A DNA stretch of 64,000 nucleotides from Prunella strophiata (GCA_036583965.1 JAZBQD010000034.1:14011040-14075039), one strand, 5' to 3'; shown: positions 48,495 to 60,764, numbered from the stretch's first letter. The notes: generated by a model from the letters alone, not told the origin. Numbers and translations are program-made.

Positions 48495-48865
48495 GAAATC
48501 AAGGCAGTGACTGTGCCCCTGGGCTGGAGGCCACACCCCAAACCCTGGGTTCAGTTTTGGGCCCCTTGTGATAAAAAATATATTGAGGGGCTGAAATGTG
48601 TCCAGAGAAGGGCAGCAGAGCTGGAGGAGGGTCTGGAGCACAAGATTGATGAGGAGCAGCTGGGGAGCACAGCCTGGAGAACAGGAGGCTGGGGGGACCT
48701 TCTCACTCTCCTCAACTCCCTGGCAGGAGCCAGGAGCCACGTGGGGATCAGTAGATAACAAGGGATAGAACAAGAGGAAAGAGCCTCAGACTTGAGGGGG
48801 TTTGGGCTGGATATTAGGAAGCATGTCTCCACAGGAAGGGCTGTCAAGCCCCTGCCCACATCCCT
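48495..48865 (+). mobile_element. CR1 LINE fragment
   Basis: Sense CR1 (ORF2 end and start of 3' UTR): 'gggttcagttttgggcccct', 'tccagagaagggcagcagag', 'agcctggagaacaggaggct' and 'ggctggatattaggaagcat'. Confidence 0.88.
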
Positions 48866-50414
48866 CCTGCACATGCAGCACACGGAGCAGCCGCTGTTCC
48901 CAGCACTGACAGCCCAGGTGAGTGTCACAGCTGGGAAATGACTGTGATTTTTGCAGGTGGGTTTGGGTGGTGAGCCATCCCTTTTCTCTTTGAACTACTT
49001 TCCTGGTTGGGTGTAGCCTAAAGGAGATGGAGAGGAGTCCTGGTTTCACCCTGGTGGGGAGGAGCTTTGCCGCTGCAGCACAGCTCTCTCATGTGGCTTC
49101 CTCTGCAGGAAGCACTCAAGATGACCCACAAGATTTCAACTTTCCTCTTTTCTTTTCAGAGAAAAACATTCCCTAAGTGCTTTTCCTCCTGTTCAGCAAA
49201 TTACTTACATTGTTGATTCTTAGCCCATTTTAAATGAGGTTTTGAGTTCTGCCTGGGTACAGCATTCAGTGCCTGCTCCAGCAAAACCAGGCCTGTGACC
49301 TTGATTGCAGGAATCTCATCATTAGCCCAGAGTTGGTTTGTTGTTTGAGGAGAATGGAGGGTGCTGTTTCCCAGCATGAACAGAATTGAGACAGTTGTAG
49401 GAAAATAGAAGTATATCTACTTGTTGAAGTACATCTTCCTCTGTAATTTATTTTGTCTGCTGTCATTTGTTTGCAACTAAGAATTTAAATGGAGAAAGGG
49501 ACAAAAAAGACTATGTGAGTGTTCAGTGATAGGATATTTCTCTTTTATAGTCATCAAACCTGCTTGATAGTGTCTCTTCTTTTGCCTTGGAAACATCATG
49601 GGAAAAAGAAAAAAAAAAAAAAATCCCTGGTGGCTAACACTATTTTTTAGGCAAGTAATACAGTTGGAGTACAGATGTGCTTTTGGATTGGGAGTTGTGT
49701 CTGTAAGTGCTGCTCACTGTACACTGTGGGCTGTAGAATCGTGCTCCTGGTCTCCCTGTCAGGGCAGGGGTACCCTGTCCCCCTTCTCCCAGTGCCTTCC
49801 TTTCCATTAGAGGGCATTTGGGCTGGACTGGAGCATCCAGCTCTTCATGTCGATGGAGACACAGAGCCAGGCTTGCTGGACCACCTTGTAAATTCACTCA
49901 AACTCAAGGCTGGCTGACTTGGCAGACCTTGCAGCTGTGTTTCTGACCCTGGCCATGGCTGGGATGAGTTCTGCCTTCCCAATGTGCTGTACTGGGTGCT
50001 GCTGGTGCAGGTTGGGTGCTCCTGGGGTGGGGACTCTGGGGCTATTTTGAGCCCAGTGAAGGTGAGCCTGAGAGCATGACTCTATTATGGCCTCAGGCAG
50101 GAAGGATTGTAGCTTTCAAGTCAGTTTTTTGTTTGTTAGGGCTTGCAATGTTGACATATTTGATTTGGACCTATTTGCAAAAGTGTCAGGTTTCCTCCTG
50201 GCACTGGTGTTTCTAAGGTCAGATTGCATTGCAGTGCACAGACATCCCTGAGGACCCGAGTCTGTGTTAGCAGAAGCTTTCCTTTGTTAGTGTTGTGTTC
50301 TTGGAGGACACACCCTGCTAAGGAAAGAAAAAACAAAGATTAAAAAATAGGAGCAGTATTCTGTGTTGCCTTTAGTGCTGGTTTGAAGCTGATCAGCAAA
50401 TGTAAATTTAGAGA
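48866..50414. other. Intergenic, nothing recognised
   Basis: Only an A-run at about 49608-49622 stands out. No gene was recognised. Confidence 0.5.
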
Positions 50415-50702
50415 GGATCTTCTGACAAGGGCCTGGAGTGACAGGACAAGGGGGGAAAGGGCTTCAAACTGGCAGAGGGCAGGGTTATATTGGATTTTGG
50501 GAAGAAATTCTTCCTTGAAAGGGTAGTGAGGCACTGGCACAGGTTGCTCAGAAAAGCTTGGAAGCTCTCAAGGCCAGGCTGGGTCAGGATGGGGCTTGGA
50601 GCAGCCTGGGCTAGTGGAAGGTGTCCCTGCCCACGGAGGCAGGGTTGGAACAAGATGAGCTTTAGGATCCCTTCCAACCCAAACCATTCAGTGTTTATGC
50701 CA
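50415..50702 (+). mobile_element. CR1 LINE 3' fragment
   Basis: Sense CR1: 'gcctggagtgacaggacaag', 'ttatattggattttgggaag', 'gtgaggcactggcacaggtt', 'ggcttggagcagcctgggct' and 'cccttccaacccaaaccatt'. Confidence 0.92.
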
Positions 50703-52186
50703 CTTTGATGGTGATAAAAGCACAGAGAGCTGGCAGGAGGCAGGAGAGGTGACAAAGCTGAGGTTACTGCTGCTGGGTCACTCCTGCTCCCGTGGTCTGG
50801 TGTTACTGCTGCTGTATCTTCAAGTATGTCATCAAATCCTGTAAAGTTTCAGAGTAACTTGGAGAACCTGGCAATAAGGAAGGAGAAATAACTCGGTGCT
50901 GGAGATGTTTGTGTGTGCACATGCTGTCACTGTCACAGCTGTGCTGTGGAAGCCTGGCCACAGAGGCTGCATTAAGCAAGAACGAGACACCCTGGGAATA
51001 AACCCTGTGGTCTGAAGGGACAAAGCCAAGCACAGGATCAGGGTTACTGTGCTGAGCAGAATCCATGATCACTTTAAACCTGCCAGGGTGGGGAGCCATG
51101 AGAAGGGTCACTGTGCCATAAATAGGGAATTATGATGTGCTGTGTGAACCATGAGTCATCAGAATGTAAAATATTGCTTCCTGTAGATCAGGGTGAGGCA
51201 GCAGAGACGTGCAGAGCTGAGGGGTGAACAGGATGGGGGGGATGGGGGCACTGTTTTGGAGTGGTCTGGATAAAAAAACAACTCAGCCCAAAGCGAGGTA
51301 CAAATGTGTACCCATGTGCCAGAAAATGGCAAAGCTGAAGTATTCTACTACTCACAGAGGGCTGCAGCAGTGTTTAACCCACTGAAAGTTAAAAATATCA
51401 CCAAGGGAGTTATTCTGAAATGAAAAGAATGGCTACATGTAAACAGTTTTATCAAAAACTCATGTTTTTGCTAAAAAGCCCCCAGTTTTATTTTTTTTTT
51501 TTTTCTGTGCAGAAAAGTTTTGGCTTTTCCTTGTGCTTACACAAGGAAGTGGGCAGAGTGCTTCATAGCTGATAAGTTGTAGCCTAAAAGCAATCATAAT
51601 TTTGGCTTCTGGACTGCATACAAAAAAACTTCTCTGATATCCAGGTATAATGAAATAAATTCATAAAAATTTAAACCATATTGCTAAATGAATTCTGTTT
51701 TAAAGCATGATGAGTTGCTAATGGTGATGTATTTGATTTAATGATGTTTATTTAACAAATGTGGCTGGCACTTTGGGTTTCCAGTTGTGTTACAGCCAGT
51801 ATTTCCTAGAGTTATTTATATAATTTAGCTTTAATTTAGTCTTACTACTTTAACCCTGGGATAACCATTCCAGTTGGCATGTGGAGCACCTTTTTGTGTC
51901 CCAGACTCCTGTGACAGGAGGAAGTGATCCAAGTAACTCTGACTTCTAGGCAGTGAGGGGGAAATAAAGCCCTCTGTTATGGGTCTCTAATTATGTGCAA
52001 CCTAATTCAAAAAGGAATATTTATCTGGGACACCTTCTGAGGTACCTAGCTGTAGATTTTTGCCTTTCTCTTTTATTTCCAGAGCATCTCTCTTCCTCTG
52101 CATTGCCCACAGAGGAATTCTGCAGCCAAGACTCACACTCAGCACCTCAGTGCTTCCCAAGGTTCCAGCTCTCCTGAACTACTCAC
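50703..52186. other. Intergenic, nothing recognised
   Basis: AT-leaning in 51.3-51.9 kb with a T-run at about 51488-51503. No gene or repeat family was recognised. Confidence 0.5.
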
Positions 52187-52309
52187 AACCTTTGTGGTTT
52201 CACATCTTCAGCCCTTTTCACCTGAACCCCTCCATGACTGTTAATGTGTATCAGTAGGCTAGGGAAAATGTCAGTGCTACTGATTGAGAGATGTGAAACC
52301 ACAAAGGTT
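52187..52309. repeat. Perfect 21-bp inverted repeat with 81-bp spacer
   Basis: Left arm 52187-52207 (core CTTTGTGGTTTCACATC) is the exact reverse complement of right arm 52289-52309 (core GATGTGAAACCACAAAG). The spacer is 52208-52288. The transcript could fold into a stem-loop. It may be a small MITE-like insertion or a chance inverted duplication. Confidence 0.9.
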
Positions 52310-52451
52310 AGGGCTGACTCAGCTGTTTCTCAGGGCTGCAGTAACTGCTGGCTGTGCCCTGCCCTGCCTGGGGGCAGCAGGAGCTCACCTGGAGCTGAAC
52401 CTGAGTCAGCAACTTATGGGGCCAAAATTCAGTAATGTGACTGAATATTGC

Positions 52452-52510
52452 TCCCCGAGGGTGGTGAGGCACTGGCACAGGTTGTCCCAGCAGCACTGGT
52501 GCCCCCAGTT
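52452..52510 (+). mobile_element. Short CR1 LINE fragment
   Basis: 'gtggtgaggcactggcacag' then 'gttgtcccagca' matches a piece of the CR1 3' UTR. Truncated on both sides. Confidence 0.6.
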
Positions 52511-52618
52511 GATATTTGGTGTGTTGTTTTGAGCAAGAGTGGATGATTAAAGGGGTGCAGCCCTCCCCATTGTACAGCAGCATGGACAGTGTGATAGCTG
52601 CACTCACTTGATGTGCAG

Positions 52619-53158
52619 CCCCCTTGTGTAGCACAGGGCTCACCCTGGGGGTCTGTGCATCCCCCTTGTGTAGCACAGGGCTCACCCTGGGGGTCTGTGC
52701 ATCCCCCTTGTGTAGCACAGGGCTCACCCTGGGGGTCTGTGCATCCCCCTTGTGTAGCACAGGGCTCACCCTGGGGGTCTGTGCAGCCCCCTTGTGTAGC
52801 ACAGGGCTCACCCTGGGGGTCTGTGCATCCCCCTTGTGTAGCACAGGGCTCACCCTGGGGGTCTGTGCATCCCCCTTGTGTAGCACAGGCTCACCCTGGG
52901 GGTCTGTGCATCCCCCTTGTGTAGCACAGGGCTCACCCTGGGGGTCTGTGCATCCCCCTTGTGTAGCACAGGGCTCACCCTGGGGGTCTGTGCATCCCCC
53001 TTGTGTAGCACAGGGCTCACCCTGGGGGTCTGTGCATCCCCCTTGTGTAGCACAGGGCTCACCCTGGGGGTCTGTGCAGCCCCCTTGTGTAGCACAGGGC
53101 TCACCCTGGGGGTCTGTGCATCCCCCTTGTGTAGCACAGGGCTCACACTGGGGGTCTG
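52619..53158. repeat. 42-bp minisatellite, about 13 copies
   Basis: A 42-bp unit beginning CCCCCTTGTGTAGCACAGGG and continuing CTCACCCTGGGGGTCTGTGC. Units start at 52619, 52661, 52703, 52745, 52787, 52829, 52871, 52912, 52954, 52996, 53038, 53080 and 53122 (partial). The seventh unit is 41 bp (one G lost), and the last carries a C-to-A change. The junction is GCAT or GCAG. 42 is a multiple of 3, so open frames pass through, but the 1-bp loss breaks them; no coding role is inferred. Confidence 0.97.
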
Positions 53159-53377
53159 CAGTGAATGGAGCTTTCTGTGCTTGGCAGGATGTTGTTGGTG
53201 CACAGGGAATTGTCTGCTGGCAGCACCTCTGCACTCACCTCCCACTGTGGCATCTCCTCTGCCTCCCCCTCCACATCAATAGCTCAGAGCCTTGGCAGGG
53301 GCTGGGTGAGGTCCTCAGCAGGATGGGGAACCTAGCACAGGCCCAACAGTGAATGTAAAAAACAGGGAGGGGAAGAA

Positions 53378-53945
53378 AAATAGAATCATAAAGTCCCATG
53401 TTTAAAGGGATCTCAAGAATCATCTGGTCCAACCTTTCTTGGCAAAAGCACTGTCTAGAGGAGATGGCCCAACACTCTGTCCAGCTGAAATGTAGATGTG
53501 CCCAGTGTTGGAGAATCCACTGCTCCCCTGGGGACATTGTTCCAGTGGCTGGTTGCTCTCACTGTGAAATGTTTTCCTCCTGTGACTAATAGGTATCTGC
53601 CCAGGAGTAACTCCTACCCTTTGTCTTTTTGTGTGACTCCCATGTGACTCTTTGTGAAAAGGGAGTCTCCATCTTCTTTGTTGCCACTCTTCAAATACTG
53701 AAATATGGTGATAAGATCTCCTCTGGGACCTGCTTTTCTCAAGGCTAAACAACCACACTTTTCTCAGCCTTTCCTCTTGCAGCAGCTTCCCAGTAATTGG
53801 GTCATCTTTTGCAGACCTTTTCTGGACCCTCTCCAGCTTGTCCACATCTTTGTGGGGACCAGACTGAAGAGAGTATTCCAGGTGTGGTCTGGCAAGCACT
53901 GAGTGGGATAATGACATTTTCTTCTGTTTTGGTGATGCCCTTGAC
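53378..53945 (-). mobile_element. CR1 LINE 3' fragment (long)
   Basis: Antisense CR1: 'atagaatcataaagtcccat', 'caagaatcatctggtccaac', 'cagtggctggttgctctcac', 'ccttttctggaccctctcca' and 'gagtattccaggtgtggtct', the conserved CR1 ORF2-end block. Confidence 0.9.
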
Positions 53946-54339
53946 CCCCAAGACCTTGCCTTCAGTCCACAAAGCAGGTACCCAGCAGAATGCTCCCTGG
54001 GAACTGCCTTACTCTGGGGAAGCACCTGAATCCATGCCCTTTTAGCTCTGGAGGGGCTAAGTTTGCTCTACAGAGAGTTTCTGATGGGCTCTTGGTAAAT
54101 ACGTTGGGTCCACCCCACTCCACCCACCTGGGAACTGGCACTGGTCACAAGAACTGCTGCAAGTGGCCCAGGCAGATAGGAAAGATGCCAAGGCTAAATG
54201 CCTTCTGGTTGGCCCAGGAAGAGTAAAAATGTAGAGTTCAGGATAGAGGGAAAAATCTCATAACAGAAGACATTCCTGAAGCAGCCATTTCTTCTAGCAG
54301 CATTTAAATTGCATGGAGCATACTGGGACTGTGCACCTT

Positions 54340-54438
54340 CCCTCTCACATACAGACTGTCCCTCTCACATATAGACTGTCCCTCTCACATATAGACTGTC
54401 TTTCTCACATATAGACTGTCCTTCTCACATACAGACTA
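54340..54438. repeat. 20-bp tandem repeat, about 5 copies
   Basis: Unit CCCTCTCACATATAGACTGT with C/T changes (ACATACAG, CTTTCTC, CCTTCTC). The last copy decays into 'actatgatatacagactgg'. Confidence 0.93.
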
Positions 54439-56900
54439 TGATATACAGACTGGCACATTCTTCACTCTCTCAGCTCCATTTCAAACATCCAGCAGTGGCC
54501 CTTGTCACATAACTTCTAGAAGACAAAGCCATTGCTTCCCCTGCCACATGAGTCACATCAAACTCACCAGTGCACTCTGGATCTGTTCTCTTCTGTGTCT
54601 ACCATCAGTACTGTCTGGATCTCAGTGCCTAAATGTAAGGGCAGTTATTTTCACATAGAGCTGGAAGAGGAACTGCACCTTGAACTTGGCAGGTGAGTGA
54701 GTGGCAGCCGTGCTCCTCTGGCAGCCTGGATGCTGTGCACACCAGCCTGCTGCTCTACAGCTTCATTCTTTGCCTTTTTCACCTGTTGCACATTCATTCT
54801 CCCAGAGGTGAATTGTCACCTACTTCTCACACAGAACACTCTGCTCCTGAGCATTGCTTCTGCAGAAACACACCTGGGCCATGCACGTTCCTCCTAAGTG
54901 CTAAGTACCTCCACATTCTGCCTCTCTTGTTGTCTGAATATAAACAGAAAGCTTCTCAGCTGCATCTCACACAGAGAACTGTGCCAGGAACACAAGCTTG
55001 CTTGGAGCTTGCACCTGAAACTTGTGGAAACTTGAATTTGCACCACGTTCAAGGTGCAGTCTGCTTTCCTTCCTGATGTGCAAAGCACCACCAGATCACC
55101 GTGTTCTCTGCACGGTCCTTCTCTGCTCCAAGTACCACCACACACTTTACAGCCTCCCAAGGACTGAAAATCTGGAGGTGTCTCTCACAGGAAAATGTGC
55201 CAGGACATAAATGTGAGAAGGAAGGCCTTGTCCCAGTATGCTCTGCACAACTTAAGTGCTGTGAGGAGAAGTGGCTGTGGTCGGAATGTTTTCTGTCATG
55301 AGATTCACTTTTCTGTGAGCTGCTTGGACTCGGTGACACTGAAGCTGTGTGAAAGTGATTGCACTGTGAATATCAGGTTTCTCAGGGAAAAGGGAAGGTT
55401 AGCAAATGCCTTGTCCCCTGGCAGATCTTTCAGTCTGAACTGCAGCTGGAAACGCTTTGATTGACTGTGCTGATGTGTAGCTGAGATGTAGCTGAGAAGG
55501 GAAATGTGAACCACTAGTGTGTTTTGACTAGTTTACAGACTGCATAAGGACTATGGAGGCCAGCACTGGCTCTTTGTTGAAGGACTTTTTTTGTGAGCAG
55601 CTGCTGGATGTTTTGAAGGGGTTCAGGATCTGTGAGAGGGTAGTGTGGTCCATAGAGCATGAGAGAAAGTGCATGTTTCTGGGGAGGTGGATGCAGTTCA
55701 GAAGGTGCACATGTTGAACAGCTGATTGCACAGAAAAGGTTCTAAAAGGAAGAGGCCATGCTGCAATTGCCTTTTCTTTTGCAGCCGATAAACTGCTCAG
55801 CCAACAATGAAAGTTATTCATCTTCCTTCCCCGCTACGTGCAGGATCCCATTCTGTCAGTGCCCAAGAGCCAGGATCCACGGCGGAGCTCTTGCAAGAAC
55901 TGCTCCCACAGGAAAGGGGCTGGGCCAGAGAAGCGCTCGGCTTTGTCCTGGGCACAGGTCAGCGCCCATCAAAACCACCACACCACGGCGCTGTCAACTC
56001 GCAAAACAAGGAAACGCACCGAGCCCAGCTCGACAGCACTCCCGCAGGTCAGAGCCACGGAAACGTCCCTGCTCTCAAATCAACTGTGTCAGGAAAAAAC
56101 GTTTGGCTGATCTTCCTCTTCCAAGTGTATACTCTTCTTTGCACCACACTCAAAGAGCAACATGAACTCCTTTACCCTAACAAAGCCTTTCACTCTCACA
56201 GTCTGCTAACAAACTTGAAAACATCTGGCAAAAACAGAGCTCACAAAAGTGCCAGCTGAAGAAGCTCTTGCTGTGTGCAATTCCAACTGCACCCATCAAG
56301 CTAGCAGCACACACCCTGCTATCAGCACTTTGCTGCTCAGCTCTAGGTACCATCCTAAGCCTTCAGTCTCACAGAGTCAGGATCAAAATGGAACGGGACT
56401 GGGGACTGCTCACACACTAAAGCTAACAGGACAGAGAGCTCAACAGCTTGGTGTCTGTGTTCCCACTGACTGTTCAACAGCCCTAACCCAGACAACTGCC
56501 CATTGGGAAAAGCCTTTAAATTCACTAGGCTCACCCAAAGTGTGCATCCAAATTTGCTTTCTTTGCCAAAGAGAGGAACTAGAAGCGCATCTCAAAAGAA
56601 ATGGTGTCCCCTGCTCCAAAATACAAAACTTCCAGTGACTGATCCCATACAAAAGTGCCAGAACACAGTTACTGGGCATTACTTGACCAGGGCACTAGAT
56701 CAGCTGCACACCAAGCCTCAGCGTAGCTGCTTGCTTTGTCCAAAAGAAATGTGCTTCCAGAATTTCAAGAAGGTCACCTCTGAGAAGTGGGAACTACAGT
56801 GCCAAATTGAATCTTTCAGGAGACCACCTTCCAAGGATGGATACCAACTCCATAATTGCACACATTGAGGCAGTGCTTTCACACCAAATATGCCAGGACA
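54439..56900. other. Intergenic, possibly degenerate repeat-derived
   Basis: No recognisable gene. Recurrent phrases such as 'ctcacacagagaactgtgcc' and 'gccaggaca' suggest decayed copies related to the tandem block downstream. A small CpG-containing patch at about 55845-56050 is the least AT-rich part. Open frames here have no recognised domains. Confidence 0.35.
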
Positions 56901-59060
56901 GAAAGTTGCTGCTGCCATTGACCTGCACGATGCAGCTTCTTGTCTGCACCTCCAGCACTTGGGTTACATGCTTTCCTTCCCATGAAAAAGCATTGCCATG
57001 CTCATTCAGGAACTTAGCAAGCAGAAGTTGCATACCATGTTCTCAGCATTGAGCATGTCCAACAATTGCTCCTGCACAGAAGGGGCCAGGACAGAAATGT
57101 CTTGCTGGACTGACCTCCCCATGGTACCTGAACACCTGCCCTGCCAACACTGGCACTATGTCCTTTGCTTCCCAAGGAGAGGCACTCTCAGTCTCTCAGC
57201 CATGCCTTGCTGTCAGACCTTGCCTGGTTTTCCCAGCCTAGCCTTGCTGTGCTTGCCTTGCCTACGTCAGTCCTGCCTCGCCCTCCCAAGAGCTTCCTGC
57301 CTGTGCCTTGCCTTGCCTCCTGCTCTTTGCCTTGCCTTCCATGCAGGCAGGGCACTGCAAACCTAGTGTAGGCAATTGTGGCAAGTCAAGGTACAGGCAG
57401 GCAAGGTCAGAGCAGTGAGGAGAAAGCAAATGGAGTGGTAGGTGAGAGAAGGCCCAGAAGTTGTAGGCAAGGCTGGGCATAGGAAGGTAAGCCCAGTGAA
57501 GGGTAAGTCAGGCAGAAACAGGAGGGGCTAAGCAAGGCAAGGCCCTGGAGGAGAGCAGTAGGCAGGTCAAGGGTGGGGCATGGACATGCAAGGGAATGTG
57601 AGGCTAGGGAGGGTTTGCAGAGCAAGGCAAGGAAACTGTTGGGATTGCCAAGGCAAGGCAAATGAGATGTGCCTTGCTGGTATATGAAAACAGCCAGGCA
57701 CAGAATGCTCTGTCTGGCCTTGATCCCACATGGGCTGTCTCTAATCTGCACCTAAAGCATTTGGGTCACCTGCTTTCCTGTGTATGCAAAAGAACTGTCA
57801 TTCTGGTCCTGGAGCCCAAGGGCAACATTTGGATTGCCTGTCCAGAATTTAACACTTGGAAGCACTGATCCCACACCAAAAATGCCCAGAAAGATGGATC
57901 TGGCTGCATGGGACCTCCCCATGGCTTCTGGAACACTGGGGTTGGGTGATCAGCCTTGGGAGTCCTCAGGGGAGCAGGCAGGGCAGGACAGGGCTGGGAC
58001 ATGCCCAGAGACATGGGGTCTTGGATTCCAGGTGAGGGAGGGGTGAGCAGAGTCACAGAAGGCAAGGCAGGGGTTCAAAGGCAAGGCAAGACCCTCAGTG
58101 GCTTTGCAAGGAAAGAAGAGGGAGAGGTGGGCAAGGCAGTGGAGTCTTAGAAGGAGAAGGAAATGAAAGGGTTGACCTGGACAATGGAAAGGGAAGTCAG
58201 ATGGGGGATGGGTGAGCAAGTCAATACAAAACAGTGGAGGGAAGGAAGGCTAAGGGAAGGCTACAGACTGGACAGCAAGGCAAAGTAAAGGAAGGGACAG
58301 GAAAGGGTGGGGAAATACCAACAAGGTGTAGGCCTGAAGGCAAGGCCCTGGAGGAAGGCAATAGGCAGGTCAAGGGTGGGGAATGGGCATGCAAGAGAAT
58401 GCAAAGCAATGGAGGTTTAGTAGGGCAAGGCAAGGAAACTGTTAGGGTGCCAGAGCAAGGCAAGTGACAGGTACATTCAAGGATTGCTGGTACACAAAGG
58501 CAGCCAGGACAGACTGCTCTGTCTGGCCTTGATCTCAAATGGGCCATCTCTAATCTGCACTTAAAACACTTGGGCTACCTGCAAATTGTGAATTTTGTGT
58601 CCAAAATTCAAGACATGAAAGGACAGGTGCCAGAACAAAGCTGCCAGGACAGATGGGTGTGCTTGCACATGAGCTCCTCTGGGCTTCCTCTCACAGGCTC
58701 TTGAAACACTGGAGGTATGTGAGAGTCTTAGGAGGAGCAGGCAGGGGAAGGCAAGTTGAAGAAATTCCACAAAAAGAGGGGTGTTGAATTCCAGGTGGGG
58801 GATGGATGAGCAAGTCAATGCAAGGAACTGGATTGGAAGGAAGGGCAAAGGAAGAATATGGATGGGCTCAGGAACATAAAGGAAAGGAATGGTCAGGAAT
58901 GATGAGGAAGTGCAAGGTTGGGTAGGAAAGGCAAGGCAATGTAAAGGGGAGAGAGGCAACACAATGGGTGTTTTAGAGGAGAAGTCCATGCACAGCAAGG
59001 CCAAGAGAAAAGCAGCAGAGAAGTCAAGGTGGGAGATGGTGAGTGCAGCTGAGAAAGAAA
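56901..59060. repeat. Degenerate tandem repeat, period about 0.8 kb, at least 3 copies
   Basis: A landmark phrase TCTGCACCT..AGCA(C/T)TTGGG(T) recurs at 56943, 57745 and 58554 (spacings 802 and 809). Flanking parts also recur: 'ggccctggagg' with 'aggcaggtcaagggtgggg' at 57541 and 58344, 'ggcaaggaaactgtt' in both, and 'ctgtctggccttgatc' before the landmark in the last two copies. The copies are interrupted by AAGGC/GCCTT-rich low-complexity sequence. No coding role was seen. Confidence 0.75.
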
Positions 59061-59078
59061 GAAAGTGCATAGCTCCAA

Positions 59079-59094
59079 TGTGTGTGTGTGTGTG
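59079..59094. repeat. (TG)8 microsatellite
   Basis: Eight TG dinucleotides in a row at the end of the 0.8-kb repeat block. Confidence 0.9.
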
Positions 59095-60764
59095 AAGTTT
59101 AAGGATATAAACAGAAGAAAGCTGTCATTTGCAGAGTGAGCAGACATTTCTGAACATAAGCAGCAATGTCTGAGCAACCTTTCCCTGCTGGCACAGCTGT
59201 GTGTGTGAGACAGCCAGAAACATCTGGGTTCAGATGCAGACTGCAAGCAGGACACAGAACATGAGGGTGTGAATAGCTGAACAGGAGAGCCCAGAACAGC
59301 AGCACATTTCAACAGCAGCAGTTTGTGAGAAGGAGATGGACACCTGGGACTGCAGCACTATGACAGTACACTCAGCTGAGAAGCAAAGTGCAATATCCCA
59401 GTGTGTGCTCTGAAAAGAAAAGGCTGCAAGGAAGAGGCAGGGGACAGGTCAGTGAGAGCTTTCTGTCCTGGTACATTGAGCTGTTTGAAGGTGAACTGCT
59501 GCTGGGTTTCCTGAGGACTCTGGGACACTGAGAGGATGTGCTTTTCCATGGAGCTAAGGAGGAAAGGAAGGTGAAGGCTAAGCCTGGCTTTTGGCTGTGG
59601 CACTTGTTGCAAGGAAGCAGATGCTGATGCATTAAAAATTGGATTTTTATTAATTAGGAAAATGAATCTCATATTCCCATAGGCACAAGTGCATGAATGT
59701 ATACCTTGTATCTTAATTATCTGGTCTTCTGGGGCTGTTAGACTTTTTAAAGGAGGTTTGAATCAGGGATCAGTTCTCATGCTAAGCTTTGGGTCTTCAC
59801 TTAACTATCTGTGGGACTCCATATAGATTTATTATCCTAAAAATAGAGTACCATACCCTAGTCAGATATTATCTAGAGATTATTTGGCTGCTGCACTGTA
59901 AATTAAAGTGTGTTTAAAAGGAATTTAAATAAAACATGTTTTGGAACAGGAGAACACCTGTTTTAGTATTTAAGTGTCCTCAAAGATGTTGGCAGGAGTA
60001 ATTTCTCCTTTGCACATGTAAAACATTGGTTCACATATGCCATTATATGCTCCTTTCAAGGATATGGTTCACATATGCTCTTTTCAAGCTGAGTGTTATA
60101 CTGGGATACAGCAAAAGTCAAATTAAAGGTAGTAAACTGGAAGAAACCCTATTTTGTAGTGCATAAAATGCACCTCTGCAATTTTCAGTTCTTCTTTTCT
60201 GCAGTGTTACAAATACCTTTATAAACAATATCATGGCTAATGAGCTAAAAAAAAACCAACCCTAAGAAGAGAAAAAAAAAACCCAACAACCAAAAATCCT
60301 GGGGCTGTGGTATGTTCATTTCATGTTTGTGGTTAATATTTCCCAGCCTGCTTCAAGGTGAGGGTAAGTTCAGTCATCACACTGCCTCTTGCAAGGCTGC
60401 TGGTGTTTCTAAATTACTCTGATAAAAGACTGTGAAAAATGAACCTGTGGTAAATTGCATCATCCTTGTTATGTGTGTTCAGATGGGGACACAACACAGA
60501 GCCCTCAGGTTCAGGTCACGCTCAGCACCCCACGGTGGAGACAATCCTGTGTGTTCTGCTGTGATTTACCCAAATGTCCCTGTATTTCCAGCTCAGCTGC
60601 TTTCCTCCTCTGCTCTACAAATCTTCCATCAGCTCATGGTTGTGGAGACACCAGGCTTCTCCTTGATGGAAGGTAAAAAGCTGCTCTGGGTGGAAGCCCC
60701 CAGCCACTGAGCACAGGACCCCCAGCAGCTCCCAGTGTTGAGGGGTGTGAGGCTTTGAATGGGA
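59095..60764. other. Intergenic, nothing recognised
   Basis: Contains a small local duplication ('ggttcacatatgc' at about 60029 and 60066, each followed by a 'tcctttcaag'-like phrase). No gene was recognised. Confidence 0.5.

Noticed and set aside
52619..53158. CRISPR-like regularly spaced repeats
   Set aside because: The units are directly contiguous with no unique spacers, and the host is a vertebrate genome.
52308..53352. Long open frames with 14-residue repeats on both strands
   Set aside because: They are translations of a 42-bp minisatellite, with a 1-bp break in unit 7 and no recognised flanking domain.
53420..54025. 201-codon minus-strand open frame
   Set aside because: It lies largely within a CR1 LINE fragment; a retrotransposon remnant, not a host gene.
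55758..56259. Overlapping plus-strand frames near a weak CpG patch
   Set aside because: Three frames overlap, with no recognised domain or convincing exon structure. Kept only as an undefined intergenic segment.
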